Shown piece after piece: positions 17,582 to 26,516 of a stretch of 64,000 nucleotides of DNA (position 1 is its first letter; every line of letters starts with the position of its first letter). The stretch comes from Deinococcales bacterium (GTDB lineage: Bacteria; Deinococcota; Deinococci; Deinococcales; JAAFIG01), in the NCBI GenBank assembly GCA_025359505.1, contig JANYHH010000028.1, forward strand, positions 1-64,000, given 5' to 3'. The translations under genes were made by a program, and so were the position numbers. A model generated the notes under the pieces. The model was not told where the DNA came from, searched no databases, and saw nothing but the letters and a program-made list of their open reading frames with translations.

Positions 17582-18553
17582 CTAGCGACGCACGTTGAGC
17601 AGCACTCCAACCAGCACCACGTACAGCACCAGTAACACCAACAGCAACCACGTTTGATTGCGGCGCGGCCCAGCCTCAGCGATGCCCTGCGGCATGGCTG
17701 GGTCGTAAACGAAGGTGTGCTTAGAATCCATCGGCACTTCCTCGACCGCCGGGGCGGGATCGCGTCCCAGCAGCGGCAATGGATACTGCTTGCGGCGCGG
17801 TGTGGCGCGTTTGACCCTGACCAACACCACGGAAATGTTGTCCGGCCCGCCCGCTTCGTTGGCGGCATCGACCAGTTTCTGCGACAGCGACTCCAACGGG
17901 GTGCTGGCTTCAAGACGGATCAGCTCGAGCATCTGCTGATCGGTCAGCATGTTGCTCAGTCCGTCCGAGCACAGCAGCAGCAGGTCGTTGTCCCTGAGGT
18001 CGATGCCGAACAAATCAAGCCGCAACTGCGGGCGGCTGCCGAGCGCGTTGGTGATGACATTGCGCCACTTGTGATCCCGTGCTTCGCTTTCAGTGATGAG
18101 GCCTTGGCGGACTTTTTCGGCGACCCACGAGTGATCGCGGGTCAGTTGCGTGATCGTGTCACCGCGCACCAAATACGCCCTCGAGTCGCCGACGTGCCCG
18201 ATCACGGCCGCGTTGCCGTCGATCAGCACGGCCGTCATCGTCGTGCCCATGCCACGCGATTCGGCCCGGCGGGCGCTTTGCTGATACACCGCAAAGTTGC
18301 TGCGCTGCATCGCACGCGGCAGCGTCTCAGGCGGCGTGCCGGGCAATTCCTTCATGCCCAGCAGCAGCGCTTCGGTCGCCAGACTCGAGGCGATCTCGCC
18401 GGTGCGGTGTCCGCCCATGCCATCGGCGACCATCACCAGCTCGCCGCTGGAGAGCGTCTGATGCGCCCAGTGATCCTCGTTCATCTCGCGCAGGCGACCA
18501 CTGTCGGTCAGACCTGCAATTTCGACGAGGCTTGTGGCAGCGACCTGAGTCAT
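17582..18553 (-). CDS. PP2C-type serine/threonine phosphatase
   Basis: Metal-dependent protein phosphatase that would reverse Ser/Thr phosphorylation. The 323 residues show the bacterial PP2C motifs in order: LREMNEDHW, MVADGMGGHRTGEIAS, RGMGTTMTAVLI, IGHVGDSRAYLVRGD, LTRDHSW, LLLLCSDGLSNML, and AANEAGGPDNISVVLVRV. A single membrane helix close to the C-terminus (LLLVLLVLYVVLVGVLLNV) anchors it, with the catalytic domain in the cytoplasm. I start it at ATG 18553: TATACT lies 8 bases upstream, a leaderless arrangement, whereas the longer ATG at 18580 would lie upstream of that box. No partner kinase is nearby. Confidence 0.93.
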   Translation of the reverse strand: MTQVAATSLVEIAGLTDSGRLREMNEDHWAHQTLSSGELVMVADGMGGHRTGEIASSLATEALLLGMKELPGTPPETLPRAMQRSNFAVYQQSARRAESRGMGTTMTAVLIDGNAAVIGHVGDSRAYLVRGDTITQLTRDHSWVAEKVRQGLITESEARDHKWRNVITNALGSRPQLRLDLFGIDLRDNDLLLLCSDGLSNMLTDQQMLELIRLEASTPLESLSQKLVDAANEAGGPDNISVVLVRVKRATPRRKQYPLPLLGRDPAPAVEEVPMDSKHTFVYDPAMPQGIAEAGPRRNQTWLLLVLLVLYVVLVGVLLNVRR

Positions 18554-18561
18554 TGGTACGT

Positions 18562-18567
18562 AGTATA
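18562..18567 (-). promoter_or_regulatory. -10 box of the PP2C phosphatase gene (leaderless)
   Basis: TATACT on the minus strand, 8 bases before ATG 18553. No convincing -35 box. Confidence 0.5.
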
Positions 18568-18887
18568 ACGCGACCCGCACTGGTTATCGGTGCTGATTTG
18601 CACGCTCCGCCCGCTTCAAGTCATCGCCTGAGACCTTGACGCGAAACGCCATGAGTCTGCCAGCTTTGATTCCCCCACCAGAGATCGGCTCGGAGGGATC
18701 AAAAGACTGTTTCTCACGGCAGCTCGAGCTGCTTTTATTGAGCGGTGACTTCGCAGTGTGGAACTGACAAATTTCTCAGCTCTCAAGACCTTTTGAAAAG
18801 GCGACCCGCCTCGAGATGCGGCTGGCTCAATCTTTCCAAGCAGCACCCATGTCGTTTGGACTGCCTCGAGTTACGGATAGTCGCGGG

Positions 18888-18893
18888 TAGGCT
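18888..18893 (+). promoter_or_regulatory. -10 box of the SDR gene (leaderless)
   Basis: TAGGCT six bases before ATG 18900. Confidence 0.4.
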
Positions 18894-18899
18894 CACGGT

Positions 18900-19610
18900 A
18901 TGGACTTCAAAAACACGGCGGCGCTCGTCACGGGCGGCAGTAAAGGCATTGGGCTGGCCATTGCCGAGGCACTGGTCAAACGCGGCGCGGGTGTGGTCAT
19001 CACGGCCCGCAACGCGGCTGAACTCGAGGCCGCGGCCACTGGGCTGAACGCTTTGGGTGGCGGCAAAGCCGTCGCGGTGGTCTCGGACGCCCGGGATTAC
19101 GCGAGTTTAGAATCAGCGGTGCAGGCAGCCGTGACCCATTTCGGCGGTTTGGACGTGCTGATCGCCAATGCGGGCGTCGGGATTTTCAAACCCGTGCAGG
19201 ACTTGAGCTTGGAAGACTGGGATGCGGTGATCGACACCAATTTGACGGGCGTGTTTTACAGCGTCAAAGCCAGCGTGCCGGAGTTAGCCAAGCGCAAGGG
19301 GTACATCATTAATTTATCCAGTTTGGCGGGAAAGAACCCGTTCAAATTGGGCGCGGCCTACAACGCCAGCAAGTTCGGCTTGAACGGCTTCAGTGAAGCG
19401 ATCATGCTGGATCTGCGCCCGCTGGGGATCAAGGTCAGCCAAGTCATGCCCGGCAGCGTCGCCACGTATTTTGGCGGTCACACACCTTCAGAAGCTGATG
19501 CGTGGAAAATCCAGCCCGAGGACATCGCGCAAATCGTGATCGACCTTTTAGAGATGCCCGCACGCACGCTGCCGAGCCGGGTCGAAGTGCGCCCCAGCCA
19601 ACCGAAGTAA
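18900..19610 (+). CDS. short-chain dehydrogenase/reductase
   Basis: Classical SDR of 236 residues that oxidises or reduces a carbonyl/alcohol with NAD(P). It shows the cofactor motif TGGSKGIG (about residues 12-19), the NAG strand (LIANAGVG), the catalytic serine in INLSSLAG and the YNASK catalytic pair. An arginine (TARNAAE) after the second strand suggests NADP preference. The substrate cannot be told. It stands alone, convergent with pdxH. Confidence 0.9.
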   Translation: MDFKNTAALVTGGSKGIGLAIAEALVKRGAGVVITARNAAELEAAATGLNALGGGKAVAVVSDARDYASLESAVQAAVTHFGGLDVLIANAGVGIFKPVQDLSLEDWDAVIDTNLTGVFYSVKASVPELAKRKGYIINLSSLAGKNPFKLGAAYNASKFGLNGFSEAIMLDLRPLGIKVSQVMPGSVATYFGGHTPSEADAWKIQPEDIAQIVIDLLEMPARTLPSRVEVRPSQPK

Positions 19611-19736
19611 ACCCGCTTTGGCTTGGTCTGCGTGGACTTTGCAACGCAGCAGCGCACGATCAAGCGCTCCGGGCAGTGCACCGATTTTCTGCGCGACGCG
19701 TCACGGCGCACCAACGCTCGAGCTGGCAGCGACGAT

Positions 19737-20354
19737 CTAGGGCGCGAGTCTCGAGCGTTGCCAGACCCCCTCTTGCAAGCTGTACGCGATGCGGTCGTGC
19801 AGCCGCGCTTTCCTGCCCTGCCAGAACTCCATGTACTCGGGCGCGACCACGTACCCGCCCCAGTGCGCTGGACGCGGCACGGCGACCGGGTACTCGAGCC
19901 GCAACGCCGTCACTCGAGCCTCGAGTTCAGTGCGGGTCACGACTTGGCTCTGCGGGCTGGCGGCACTGGCGAGTTGGCTTTCCAAAGGGCGACTGGCGAA
20001 GTACGCATCAGACTCATCGCTCGAGACTTTAGCGATGCTGCCCTCGATCCGCACCTGCCGCTCCAAAGCCCCCCACCAGAAGCTCAGGCACACCGCGCCC
20101 GTCGCATTGATCTGTGCACCTTTGCGCGACTCGTAATTGGTGTAAAACGTCAAACCAGCCTCACTCAGTCCGCGCAGCAGCACCACGCGGCTCGAGGGTT
20201 TGCCGTTTTGAGCGACGGTGGAAACCGTCATCGCGTTCGGTTCAATCTGGTCGCGGGCATCGTTGAGCCAAACCGCGAGTTGTTCTCTTGGGTTCTCGAG
20301 CATCTGAGCTTCATCCAATGTGCCGTGCGTGTAATCCATGCGGTTCTCGAGCAT
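19737..20354 (-). CDS. pdxH: pyridoxamine 5'-phosphate oxidase
   Basis: FMN-dependent oxidation of pyridoxamine- or pyridoxine-5'-phosphate to pyridoxal phosphate. The 205 residues match the family from end to end: NAMTVSTVAQNGKPSSRVVLLRG, FYTNYESRKGAQI, FWWGALERQVRIEG, YFASRPLESQLASAAS, and the C-terminal WGGYVVAPEYMEFWQGRKARLHDRI; the last residues RSRLAP fit the usual RL-P end. ATG 20354 is preceded by TAATAT at six bases (leaderless). Confidence 0.97.
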   Translation of the reverse strand: MLENRMDYTHGTLDEAQMLENPREQLAVWLNDARDQIEPNAMTVSTVAQNGKPSSRVVLLRGLSEAGLTFYTNYESRKGAQINATGAVCLSFWWGALERQVRIEGSIAKVSSDESDAYFASRPLESQLASAASPQSQVVTRTELEARVTALRLEYPVAVPRPAHWGGYVVAPEYMEFWQGRKARLHDRIAYSLQEGVWQRSRLAP

Positions 20355-20406
20355 TCATCAATATTAGCTCGAGGTTTGGGTGACGGATTGCAGGCTCGAG
20401 GGCGTT

Positions 20407-20835
20407 TCAATTGATCCTGCCACGTTTCAAAAACCGTAAGAATTGCTCTGGCGTCAACATCTTCACTTCCTCTACTTGCACCAAATCCAGCAAATCGACC
20501 TTGTTCCTCGAGATCAGAAACTGAGCTTTGCCCTGCGTTGCAATCGCAATGATGAAATCATCGTCTGGATCAGGGCTAATTCTTTTTACGCCTCGCACGG
20601 GTATGAATTCCGCTTTCTTCTTCACACGGTTAACCAACGCGCCTGCAATTGTTTTCTTTAGAATTTTTCGCACGTGCGCGTATTTGGAGACCCGTTTGAA
20701 TTCAGCAACCTGCGCTTTAGAGGTCAGTAACGTAAACCGCGACTCTTCGAGCCACGCCCTAAGAATTGCGCCAGTTACCCCATCTGGTTTTGCCGCACCA
20801 GCCACCCAAGCGTTTGTATCTAACACCACTCTCAA
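20407..20835 (-). CDS. PIN-domain toxin, putative toxin-antitoxin RNase
   Basis: A 142-residue PIN-domain protein: the N-terminal MRVVLDTNAWVAG carries the first acidic residue, AEFKRVSK a conserved glutamate, and ISPDPDDDFIIAIA the C-terminal acidic cluster. PIN toxins of the VapC kind cut RNA. The start is TTG 20835, which overlaps the antitoxin stop by four bases; a GTG two codons later is possible. The C-terminal part (VDLLDLVQVEEVKMLTPEQFLRFLKR) is typical of this PIN_3-like group. Confidence 0.85.
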   Translation of the reverse strand: MRVVLDTNAWVAGAAKPDGVTGAILRAWLEESRFTLLTSKAQVAEFKRVSKYAHVRKILKKTIAGALVNRVKKKAEFIPVRGVKRISPDPDDDFIIAIATQGKAQFLISRNKVDLLDLVQVEEVKMLTPEQFLRFLKRGRIN

Positions 20836-21068
20836 CGACGACGCTTTTCAACTCTGGCTTGCTTCACAGCCGCGTTTGCAATCTCGTAAACCTCGTCCTC
20901 GCTCATTTGCTCGGTCACAGGGTTACGCGCAGCCAGCAACTTATTGGCATTGAGATCATCGAGGAATGCGTTGAGCGCAAGCTTGATCGCTTCCTCGCGG
21001 GTTGTCCGCAACGAACGCCTGATTTGCTCGAGGGTCTCTGCGTCCCCAGTGGGCAATTCGAGAATCAT
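20832..21068 (-). CDS. antitoxin of the PIN-domain pair
   Basis: A 78-residue protein placed directly before and overlapping the PIN toxin gene. It is mainly helical (TREEAIKLALNAFLDDL) and very basic at the end (KQARVEKRRR). The first part may form a ribbon-helix-helix (MILELPTGDAETLEQIRRSL), the usual DNA-binding fold of such antitoxins, which would autoregulate the pair. A TAAACT box lies six bases before ATG 21068, so the mRNA is probably leaderless. Confidence 0.75.
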   Translation of the reverse strand: MILELPTGDAETLEQIRRSLRTTREEAIKLALNAFLDDLNANKLLAARNPVTEQMSEDEVYEIANAAVKQARVEKRRR

Positions 21069-21161
21069 GCAAAGAGTTTATCACGCCAGAATTACCCGCC
21101 AAGCATCCCCACACAATGATTTGCATCTCGAGGTCTGGCTGAATAGATTGCAGGCTCGAGG

Positions 21162-21167
21162 TAGAAT
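21162..21167 (+). promoter_or_regulatory. -10 box of lysZ (leaderless)
   Basis: TAGAAT seven bases before GTG 21175. It decides that start over in-frame codons further upstream. Confidence 0.55.
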
Positions 21168-21174
21168 TCAGGGC

Positions 21175-21978
21175 GTGATTATCGTTAAGGTCGGCGGTAG
21201 CTTGGGCATTGATTACGACGCGGTGTGCGACGACATCGCAGGGCTATGGAAGGCTGGACAGAAACTGATTCTGATTCACGGCGGCAGTGCTGAAACCAAC
21301 CGCATCGCAGAGTTGCTGGGGCATCCCCCCAAGTTCGTCACCAGCCCGAGCGGGTACACCAGCCGCTTCACTGACCGCGAGACTTTAGAAATATTCGAGA
21401 TGGTCTACTGCGGCAAGCAAAACAAAGGCATCGTCGAGCGGTTGCAGACAAGAGGGGTGAATGCCGTAGGACTGTCTGGCTTGGACGGGCGCATTTTTGA
21501 AGGCAAGCACAAAGACAGCGTGCGAGTCGTGGAAAATGGCAAAACCAAAGTGCTGCGCGGCGATCACACGGGCACGGTCGAACAGGTCAACACGCACCTG
21601 CTCGAGTTACTGCTCCAGAACGGTTATCTGCCCGTGCTGACCCCGCCCGGCTCGAGCTTTGAGGGCGTGGCGGTCAACGTCGACGGCGACCGTGCGGCGG
21701 CTGCGGTCGCGGTCGCAATGAGAGCCGATGCGCTGCTGCTGCTGTCCAACGTACCGGGCTTGCTGCGCGACTACCCCGACGAGTCCAGCTTGATCGCCAA
21801 TATCCCCGCTGCCCAAGTCGAAGATTACCTCGAGTTCGCCAAGGATCGCATGAAGAAGAAAGTTTTGGGCGCAGCCGAAGCCGTGCAGGGCGGCGTGAAA
21901 CGCGTGATCTTCGGAGATGCGAGGGTGACGAGTCCCGTCACGCAGGCGATCAAAGGTCGCGGCACAGTCGTCAGCTAA
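21175..21978 (+). CDS. lysZ: [LysW]-aminoadipate/glutamate kinase
   Basis: Phosphorylates the side-chain carboxyl of alpha-aminoadipate (or glutamate) carried on LysW, in the aminoadipate route to lysine or arginine used by Thermus and Deinococcus. The 267 residues belong to the amino-acid kinase family: KVGGSLG at the start, LIHGGSAETN, EIFEMVYCGKQNK, GLSGLDGRIF and HTGTVEQVN closely match the Thermus LysZ pattern rather than ordinary ArgB. The frame is open 77 codons further upstream, but that part lies over the antitoxin gene, and the TAGAAT box fixes GTG 21175. No other lys genes are in the window. Confidence 0.9.
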   Translation: MIIVKVGGSLGIDYDAVCDDIAGLWKAGQKLILIHGGSAETNRIAELLGHPPKFVTSPSGYTSRFTDRETLEIFEMVYCGKQNKGIVERLQTRGVNAVGLSGLDGRIFEGKHKDSVRVVENGKTKVLRGDHTGTVEQVNTHLLELLLQNGYLPVLTPPGSSFEGVAVNVDGDRAAAAVAVAMRADALLLLSNVPGLLRDYPDESSLIANIPAAQVEDYLEFAKDRMKKKVLGAAEAVQGGVKRVIFGDARVTSPVTQAIKGRGTVVS

Positions 21979-22084
21979 ACCGCGTTGACTGCTCGAGCGA
22001 CTGAGCGCCGCTACAATCCACCAGTCTGCAAAACTCAAGCTCTGCGCGTACCCGTGTGATCCGGGGCCGCTGCCACTGAAGTTT

Positions 22085-22148
22085 CACAGCGGTTTTCATC
22101 TTCGCCCGAGCAAAGAAGGCTTTTTTCAACTTCGGTTTCACCGCTGTG
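22085..22148. repeat. long inverted repeat after lysZ
   Basis: CACAGCGGT (22085-22093) and ACCGCTGTG (22140-22148) are perfect complements 46 bases apart, in the convergent lysZ/ABC-F gap. Function unknown. Confidence 0.5.
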
Positions 22149-22172
22149 TCAAATCTACTCGCGTTGCGCGTC

Positions 22173-22237
22173 GTGCCCATGCACGCAAGGTGTGATGTGC
22201 CCATGCACGCAAGGTGTGATGTGCCCATAGGTGTGAC
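22173..22237. repeat. 24-bp tandem repeat, 2.7 copies
   Basis: Units at 22173-22196 and 22197-22220 are identical (core CCATGCACGCAAGGTGTGAT). A shortened third copy follows from 22221. The CATGCACGC/GTG words resemble the inner hairpin of the repeats at 17.3 kb. Confidence 0.9.
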
Positions 22238-22264
22238 GCTCGAGCGTTGAAGAGGGAATCGCTG

Positions 22265-24133
22265 TCAGGCCATCTCGAGCAGGTTCGATAACTCTTCCCA
22301 ACGCGTCATGATGGTCAGCAGTTCTGTATCAATCTCAGCGTTGCGCCGCCCGAGGGCAGCGAAGTCAGTGTTGGCATTCGGCGTGGACAATTCAACGGTG
22401 ACTCGAGTCTGCTCCGCCTCGAGCGCGGCGATGCTCGTTTCGACTGTCCCCAGTTCCTGCTTGAGCTTCCACGGGTTGACGCTTTTCTTCGCGGTCACTT
22501 TCTCAATCGGCGCTTTGACTTCAAGAACTGGCGCGGCTTTGCCCTGATGTTTTTCCTTGTAATACGCGTAGCCGCCCGGATAACTGTAAAACTCGTTATC
22601 CTCGAGCAGCCAGATCGCGTTGGAGATATTCTCCAAAAAGCGGCGGTCGTGACTGACCAGAATGAGTGTCCCATTGAAGGCTTGCAGCGCCCCCTCGAGC
22701 GATTCGACCATTTCCATGTCGAGGTGATTGGTCGGCTCGTCCAAGATTAGAAAGTTGTATTCCTCCAAGGAGAGTTTCAGCAATGCAAGTCTGGCGCGTT
22801 CGCCGCCGGAGAGGGCACTGATTTTCTTGTACTGCGCGTCGAACGGGAACAGGTACGCGCCCAAATAATCGTGAACTTCTTGGTCAGAGTTTAAATACCG
22901 CGCAATCTCCTGAAACAAGGTGTTGTTCGGATCGACGCCGCGCAATTGCTGGTCGTAATACCCGACCTTGACCCTCGAGCCGAGCCGCGTGAATGAGCGT
23001 GGATCGTCCACCGCTTCAAACCCCAGCAGGCAGCGCACCAGCGTGGTTTTACCCGCGCCGTTCCTGCCGACGACCGCGATGCGCTCCCCGCGCCGCACGG
23101 TCACGTCGACATCGTGAAACAGCGTGCGATTGCCGAAGACTTTCTTCAGGTGCGCCCCGATCATCACGATTTCACCGCTGTCAATCGCGGTGAACTTGAC
23201 TCGAGCGACTTTTTCTTCGGGTGGCGGCGCGTCCGTCAAATCGCCCGCGAAGCGATCCACGCGCTTTTGCATACTGCGGGCGCGAATCGCTAATTTTTCA
23301 TTGCGATGCCCCCAGATTCGCATCTGCTCGGTCAAATCCTCCAAGCGCCCCAGCTCGCGCTGCTCGTTGGCATACGTGCGGGCCTGCACCTCGAGTTCGG
23401 CGTCGCGGCGCGTTTTGAACGCCGTGTAATTGCCCTCATAGACGCGCACCTCGGAGCGTGAGACGAGCGCCGTTTTCGTGGCAATCGCGTCCAGAAACGC
23501 TCGGTCGTGCGACACCGCGACAATCGCGCCGGGGTAATGGCGCAGGAAGCCTTCCAGCCACTCGAGCATCTGAATGTCTAAATGGTTCGTCGGCTCGTCC
23601 AGCAGCAGCAGCTCTGGCTGCGCGACCAGAATCTGCGCCAGTGCCAAGCGCGTGCGCTCGCCGCCGCTCAAGCCCGTGACCAATTCGTCCTCGCGCCCCG
23701 TGAACTCCAAACTATGCAGCACCGCATCGCGCCGCGAGTTGCGGGCGTAACCGCCGCGCAAACGGTAATGCTCCTCGAGTTCGTGATACGCGTCCAAAGA
23801 AACTGGATTCTCGAGGTCAGCTTCCAGCGCTTTCATGCTGGCTTCTAGATCATCGAGTTCGGTGAACGCACCCTCGACCACGCTGCGAATCGTGCTATCG
23901 GCGACAAAACTTGGGTCTTGCTCCAAAACGCGGATGCTGAGGTTTTTGGCCAGCAGCACCCGCCCGCCGCTCGGCTCTTCCCTGCCCGACAGTAATTTGA
24001 GCACCGTGGTTTTACCCGCGCCGTTGCGCCCGACCAGCGCCACGCGGTCGCCGGGCTGCACGGCGAAATTCACGCCAGACAGCACGTCCTGCGAACCGTA
24101 AAACTTATCGATATTCTCGAGCGCTGCCAGCAT
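22265..24133 (-). CDS. ABC-F family ATPase
   Basis: Soluble tandem ATP-binding-cassette protein of 622 residues that acts on ribosomes rather than membranes. Two nucleotide-binding domains each show Walker A (GRNGAGKTT), signature (LSGGERTRLALA and LSGGERARLALL) and Walker B (LLLDEPTNHLD, LILDEPTNHLD). The linker between domains is long and charged, as expected for the P-site tRNA interaction motif. A C-terminal coiled coil (TVETSIAALEAEQTRVTVEL) is present, as in Uup-type members. Whether it gives translation rescue or antibiotic resistance cannot be told. TACACT lies 10 bases before ATG 24133. Confidence 0.95.
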   Translation of the reverse strand: MLAALENIDKFYGSQDVLSGVNFAVQPGDRVALVGRNGAGKTTVLKLLSGREEPSGGRVLLAKNLSIRVLEQDPSFVADSTIRSVVEGAFTELDDLEASMKALEADLENPVSLDAYHELEEHYRLRGGYARNSRRDAVLHSLEFTGREDELVTGLSGGERTRLALAQILVAQPELLLLDEPTNHLDIQMLEWLEGFLRHYPGAIVAVSHDRAFLDAIATKTALVSRSEVRVYEGNYTAFKTRRDAELEVQARTYANEQRELGRLEDLTEQMRIWGHRNEKLAIRARSMQKRVDRFAGDLTDAPPPEEKVARVKFTAIDSGEIVMIGAHLKKVFGNRTLFHDVDVTVRRGERIAVVGRNGAGKTTLVRCLLGFEAVDDPRSFTRLGSRVKVGYYDQQLRGVDPNNTLFQEIARYLNSDQEVHDYLGAYLFPFDAQYKKISALSGGERARLALLKLSLEEYNFLILDEPTNHLDMEMVESLEGALQAFNGTLILVSHDRRFLENISNAIWLLEDNEFYSYPGGYAYYKEKHQGKAAPVLEVKAPIEKVTAKKSVNPWKLKQELGTVETSIAALEAEQTRVTVELSTPNANTDFAALGRRNAEIDTELLTIMTRWEELSNLLEMA

Positions 24134-24189
24134 ACTGTTCGGGAGTGTACCTCAGTCGCTCGAAGCTCGAGCGTTAAACTTAGGATTAC

Positions 24190-24786
24190 GTGAATTTCTT
24201 CATCGGTGGCTCGCCGTGCAGTGGCAAAAGCACAATCTGCGACGCACTGGCTGAGCGTCACGGGCTACGCGCTCATCACTGCGATGACCATTACGACGCG
24301 CATCTCAGCCGCGCCCTCAGCGGCTCGAGCCTAGCGCAGTTTCAGCGGCTTTCGTGGCTGGAGGCCTCCACGACGCATTCGCTCGAGCGGATGATCGCCG
24401 ATGAACTCAGCGCCAATGTCGAGTTAGCCGCATTCGCGCTCGAGGATGTGGACGCCATCGGTTCGCCCGTGATCGCCGAGGGTATGCCGTTCCTGCCGGA
24501 TGTGATGGCGACATTGCAACCTCGAGCAGGCGCGGTTTATCTCGTGCCGAGTCCAGCCTTTCAGCGCTGGCTTTACGCCGAGCGCGAATGGGCGCAAGGT
24601 TTGCTGGCGACCACAGCAGACTCAATCGGCGTTTTCGAGCGTTGGATGGCTCGAGATGCGAGCAATGCCCGCTTCATTCACGCTCGAGCGACGGCACTTG
24701 GGTTCGCAGTACTCGAGGTCGATGGACGGTTAAGTCTTGAGGAGACCGTGACTTGGTGCGAACGTCATTTGGGGCTGACGCGTTAG
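24190..24786 (+). CDS. P-loop kinase-like protein
   Basis: A 198-residue protein of the nucleoside/nucleotide kinase superfamily. Walker A GGSPCSGKST is at residues 6-15, followed by a CDDHYDAH segment where such kinases bind substrate and an IAEGMPFLPD strand resembling a Walker B position. The substrate is unknown; it looks like the AAA_18/uridylate-kinase-like small proteins often left unnamed. It begins at GTG 24190 with AGGA 5 bases upstream. It is divergent from the ABC-F gene and convergent with the nitrilase-like gene. Confidence 0.7.
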   Translation: MNFFIGGSPCSGKSTICDALAERHGLRAHHCDDHYDAHLSRALSGSSLAQFQRLSWLEASTTHSLERMIADELSANVELAAFALEDVDAIGSPVIAEGMPFLPDVMATLQPRAGAVYLVPSPAFQRWLYAEREWAQGLLATTADSIGVFERWMARDASNARFIHARATALGFAVLEVDGRLSLEETVTWCERHLGLTR

Positions 24787-24948
24787 TCGCCAATCGTAGG
24801 GGCGCAGCGACCCAGCCCGAAGGTGCATGATTTGCGCCTCAAGACACATGTTGCGCCCCTCGCCGCCGCGCAGCCCCACGTCGAACACACGCAAAACCTC
24901 TCGAGCGAGACGGGTGGCTCGAGTCCAACCTAATAGTTATTGTGCTGT

Positions 24949-25692
24949 TCACAGTTTGTTTAAGCTGACCGAACAGTCGGGCAAATCAGCAATCACGACG
25001 CTTGTAACGAATTCAGGCGCATGGGCGACGATCTCCCCCTGCGGTGAAACAATCATTGTGCAACCGTAACTAAGCCAATCGTTAGCCTCTCCCACGACAT
25101 CGCTCGAGATAACCCAGCAACCCGTCTCTCGCGCTCGAGCGACTAAATTCTCAAAGCTCTTCGGTCGCCAAGTTTCGGCAATGGCTCGAGGTAAGAAGTT
25201 ATTGAGCGGGTAGAACAGAATTTTCGCCCCTACCGCTGCGGTTTGCAATGCCAACTCTGGGTAGTTGGCATCGTTGCAAATGTTGATCCCGAACCGCATC
25301 CCGCTCGCCTCGAAAATCGGCACGTCGGTTCCGGGACTGAGCGCTTTTTCGTTCGCGTGAATTTTGCGGTAACACCCGATCAACGCACCTGAACGCATCA
25401 CGCCCGCTGTATTGAAAAAACGTTCCCCGTCACGCTCGAGGAAACCTAGAATGGAGGTGACTTTTGAGTCCCGCGTTGCTTCCAGCAGATAATGCAGGTG
25501 TTCACCCTGAATGCTCAGGGCATGAAGCGTGATCTGTTTGGAATCAAGGAAGTAACCCGTGAGATGGCATTCAGGGAACACAGCGATGTCCACGCCCAAT
25601 TCGTCACACTCGAGCAACTGCTTTTTCAGCTCTGTCACGCGTTGCTCGAGGCGACCGGGTTCATGTCGGGTTTGAAAGGCGGCGATCTTCAC
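24949..25692 (-). CDS. carbon-nitrogen hydrolase (nitrilase superfamily)
   Basis: Hydrolyses a C-N bond of an amide, carbamoyl or nitrile substrate. The catalytic triad is visible: Glu41 in VFPECHLTGY, Lys in CYRKIHANEK and Cys in GINICNDANYPE. The 247-residue length and lack of a signal peptide indicate a single-domain cytoplasmic enzyme. The start is GTG 25692. The substrate is unknown and neighbours give no help. Confidence 0.88.
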   Translation of the reverse strand: MKIAAFQTRHEPGRLEQRVTELKKQLLECDELGVDIAVFPECHLTGYFLDSKQITLHALSIQGEHLHYLLEATRDSKVTSILGFLERDGERFFNTAGVMRSGALIGCYRKIHANEKALSPGTDVPIFEASGMRFGINICNDANYPELALQTAAVGAKILFYPLNNFLPRAIAETWRPKSFENLVARARETGCWVISSDVVGEANDWLSYGCTMIVSPQGEIVAHAPEFVTSVVIADLPDCSVSLNKL

Positions 25693-25817
25693 AGCTCGCC
25701 TGTTTGACCCGCAATGATCCGCATTGCATCAAAAAGTTCGGTCATGCTCGGCATTATCGCCGACTCGAGCCAGACCGCAGCATAGACAGGTTGCTCGAGT
25801 CGCACCAAAAAGCCCTC

Positions 25818-25823
25818 TAAAAT
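25818..25823 (+). promoter_or_regulatory. -10 box of the PaiB-like gene (leaderless)
   Basis: TAAAAT seven bases before ATG 25831. Confidence 0.5.
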
Positions 25824-25830
25824 CTCAGTC

Positions 25831-26436
25831 ATGTACATCCCCGCGTACTCGAGCATGACCGAAACCGACGCTTGGGCGCTGATGCGCGATTACCCGTTCG
25901 CGCTGCTCGTGACCGCGCCGGACGGTGTGCCGTTTGCGACTTCAGTACCGTTCACGGTCATCAAAGAATCGCGCACATTGCTGACGCACGTGTCGATTGC
26001 CAACCCGCAGTGGCGGCATCTGCAACCGAATCTCGAGGTGCTGGTGATTTTCCAAGCCGAGCACGCCTTCGTGTCCTCGCGCTGGTACGAATCTGCGCCG
26101 CAAGTCCCAACGTGGAATTACGCGACCGTTCACGCCTACGCAACCGCTCGCATCCTCGAGCCGGACGAATTGCACGCGCAGCTCGAGGGGCTGATGGCGG
26201 CGCACGGGCACGCGGCGGACATGACCGCGCTGCCAGCCGATTACCTCGAGCGCATGAAGAACGGCATTGTCGGCATTGGCTTACAGGTCACGCGGCTCGA
26301 GGGTAAGCACAAACTCTCGCAGAACCGCACGGCTGCTGACCAGCGCGGCGCGGTCGCGCAACTCGAGACGCAGGGCGAGTTGGAGCAGGCGGTTGCGGCG
26401 CGAATGCGATTAAGTCTCGAGCCGCAAGTACCGTGA
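25831..26436 (+). CDS. PaiB-like FMN-binding protein
   Basis: A 201-residue protein of the PaiB / FMN-binding split-barrel group, annotated in other bacteria as negative regulators of sporulation or protease genes. It shows MYIPAYSSMTETDAWALMRDYPFALLVT at the start, HVSIANPQWRHL, a VPTWNYATVHAYATARIL strand and the conserved KHKLSQNR near the end. In non-sporulating bacteria its role is unclear; it probably binds flavin. The start ATG 25831 is set by the upstream TAAAAT box. Confidence 0.88.
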   Translation: MYIPAYSSMTETDAWALMRDYPFALLVTAPDGVPFATSVPFTVIKESRTLLTHVSIANPQWRHLQPNLEVLVIFQAEHAFVSSRWYESAPQVPTWNYATVHAYATARILEPDELHAQLEGLMAAHGHAADMTALPADYLERMKNGIVGIGLQVTRLEGKHKLSQNRTAADQRGAVAQLETQGELEQAVAARMRLSLEPQVP

Positions 26437-26516
26437 ACGCTGCCCGCGAGCCAGTCCTCAATCTGACACGCTCCGCGCAACTGCTCGGGGTCTCCTAGAC
26501 TGGCGACTGGTCGCGT

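Larger units (their letters stand above)
18554..18899. other. intergenic region between divergent PP2C and SDR genes
   Basis: Carries a putative -10 box for each neighbour (18562-18567 minus, 18888-18893 plus). The rest shows no gene, hairpin or repeat that I can support. A minus-strand open frame at 18616-18846 has no ribosome binding site or recognisable sequence. Confidence 0.6.

Noticed and set aside
18616-18846. 76-residue minus-strand ORF in the PP2C/SDR gap
   Set aside because: No ribosome binding site, no -10 box and no family-like sequence.
24827-25069. 80-residue plus-strand ORF after the P-loop kinase
   Set aside because: Overlaps the nitrilase-like gene antisense and lacks start signals.
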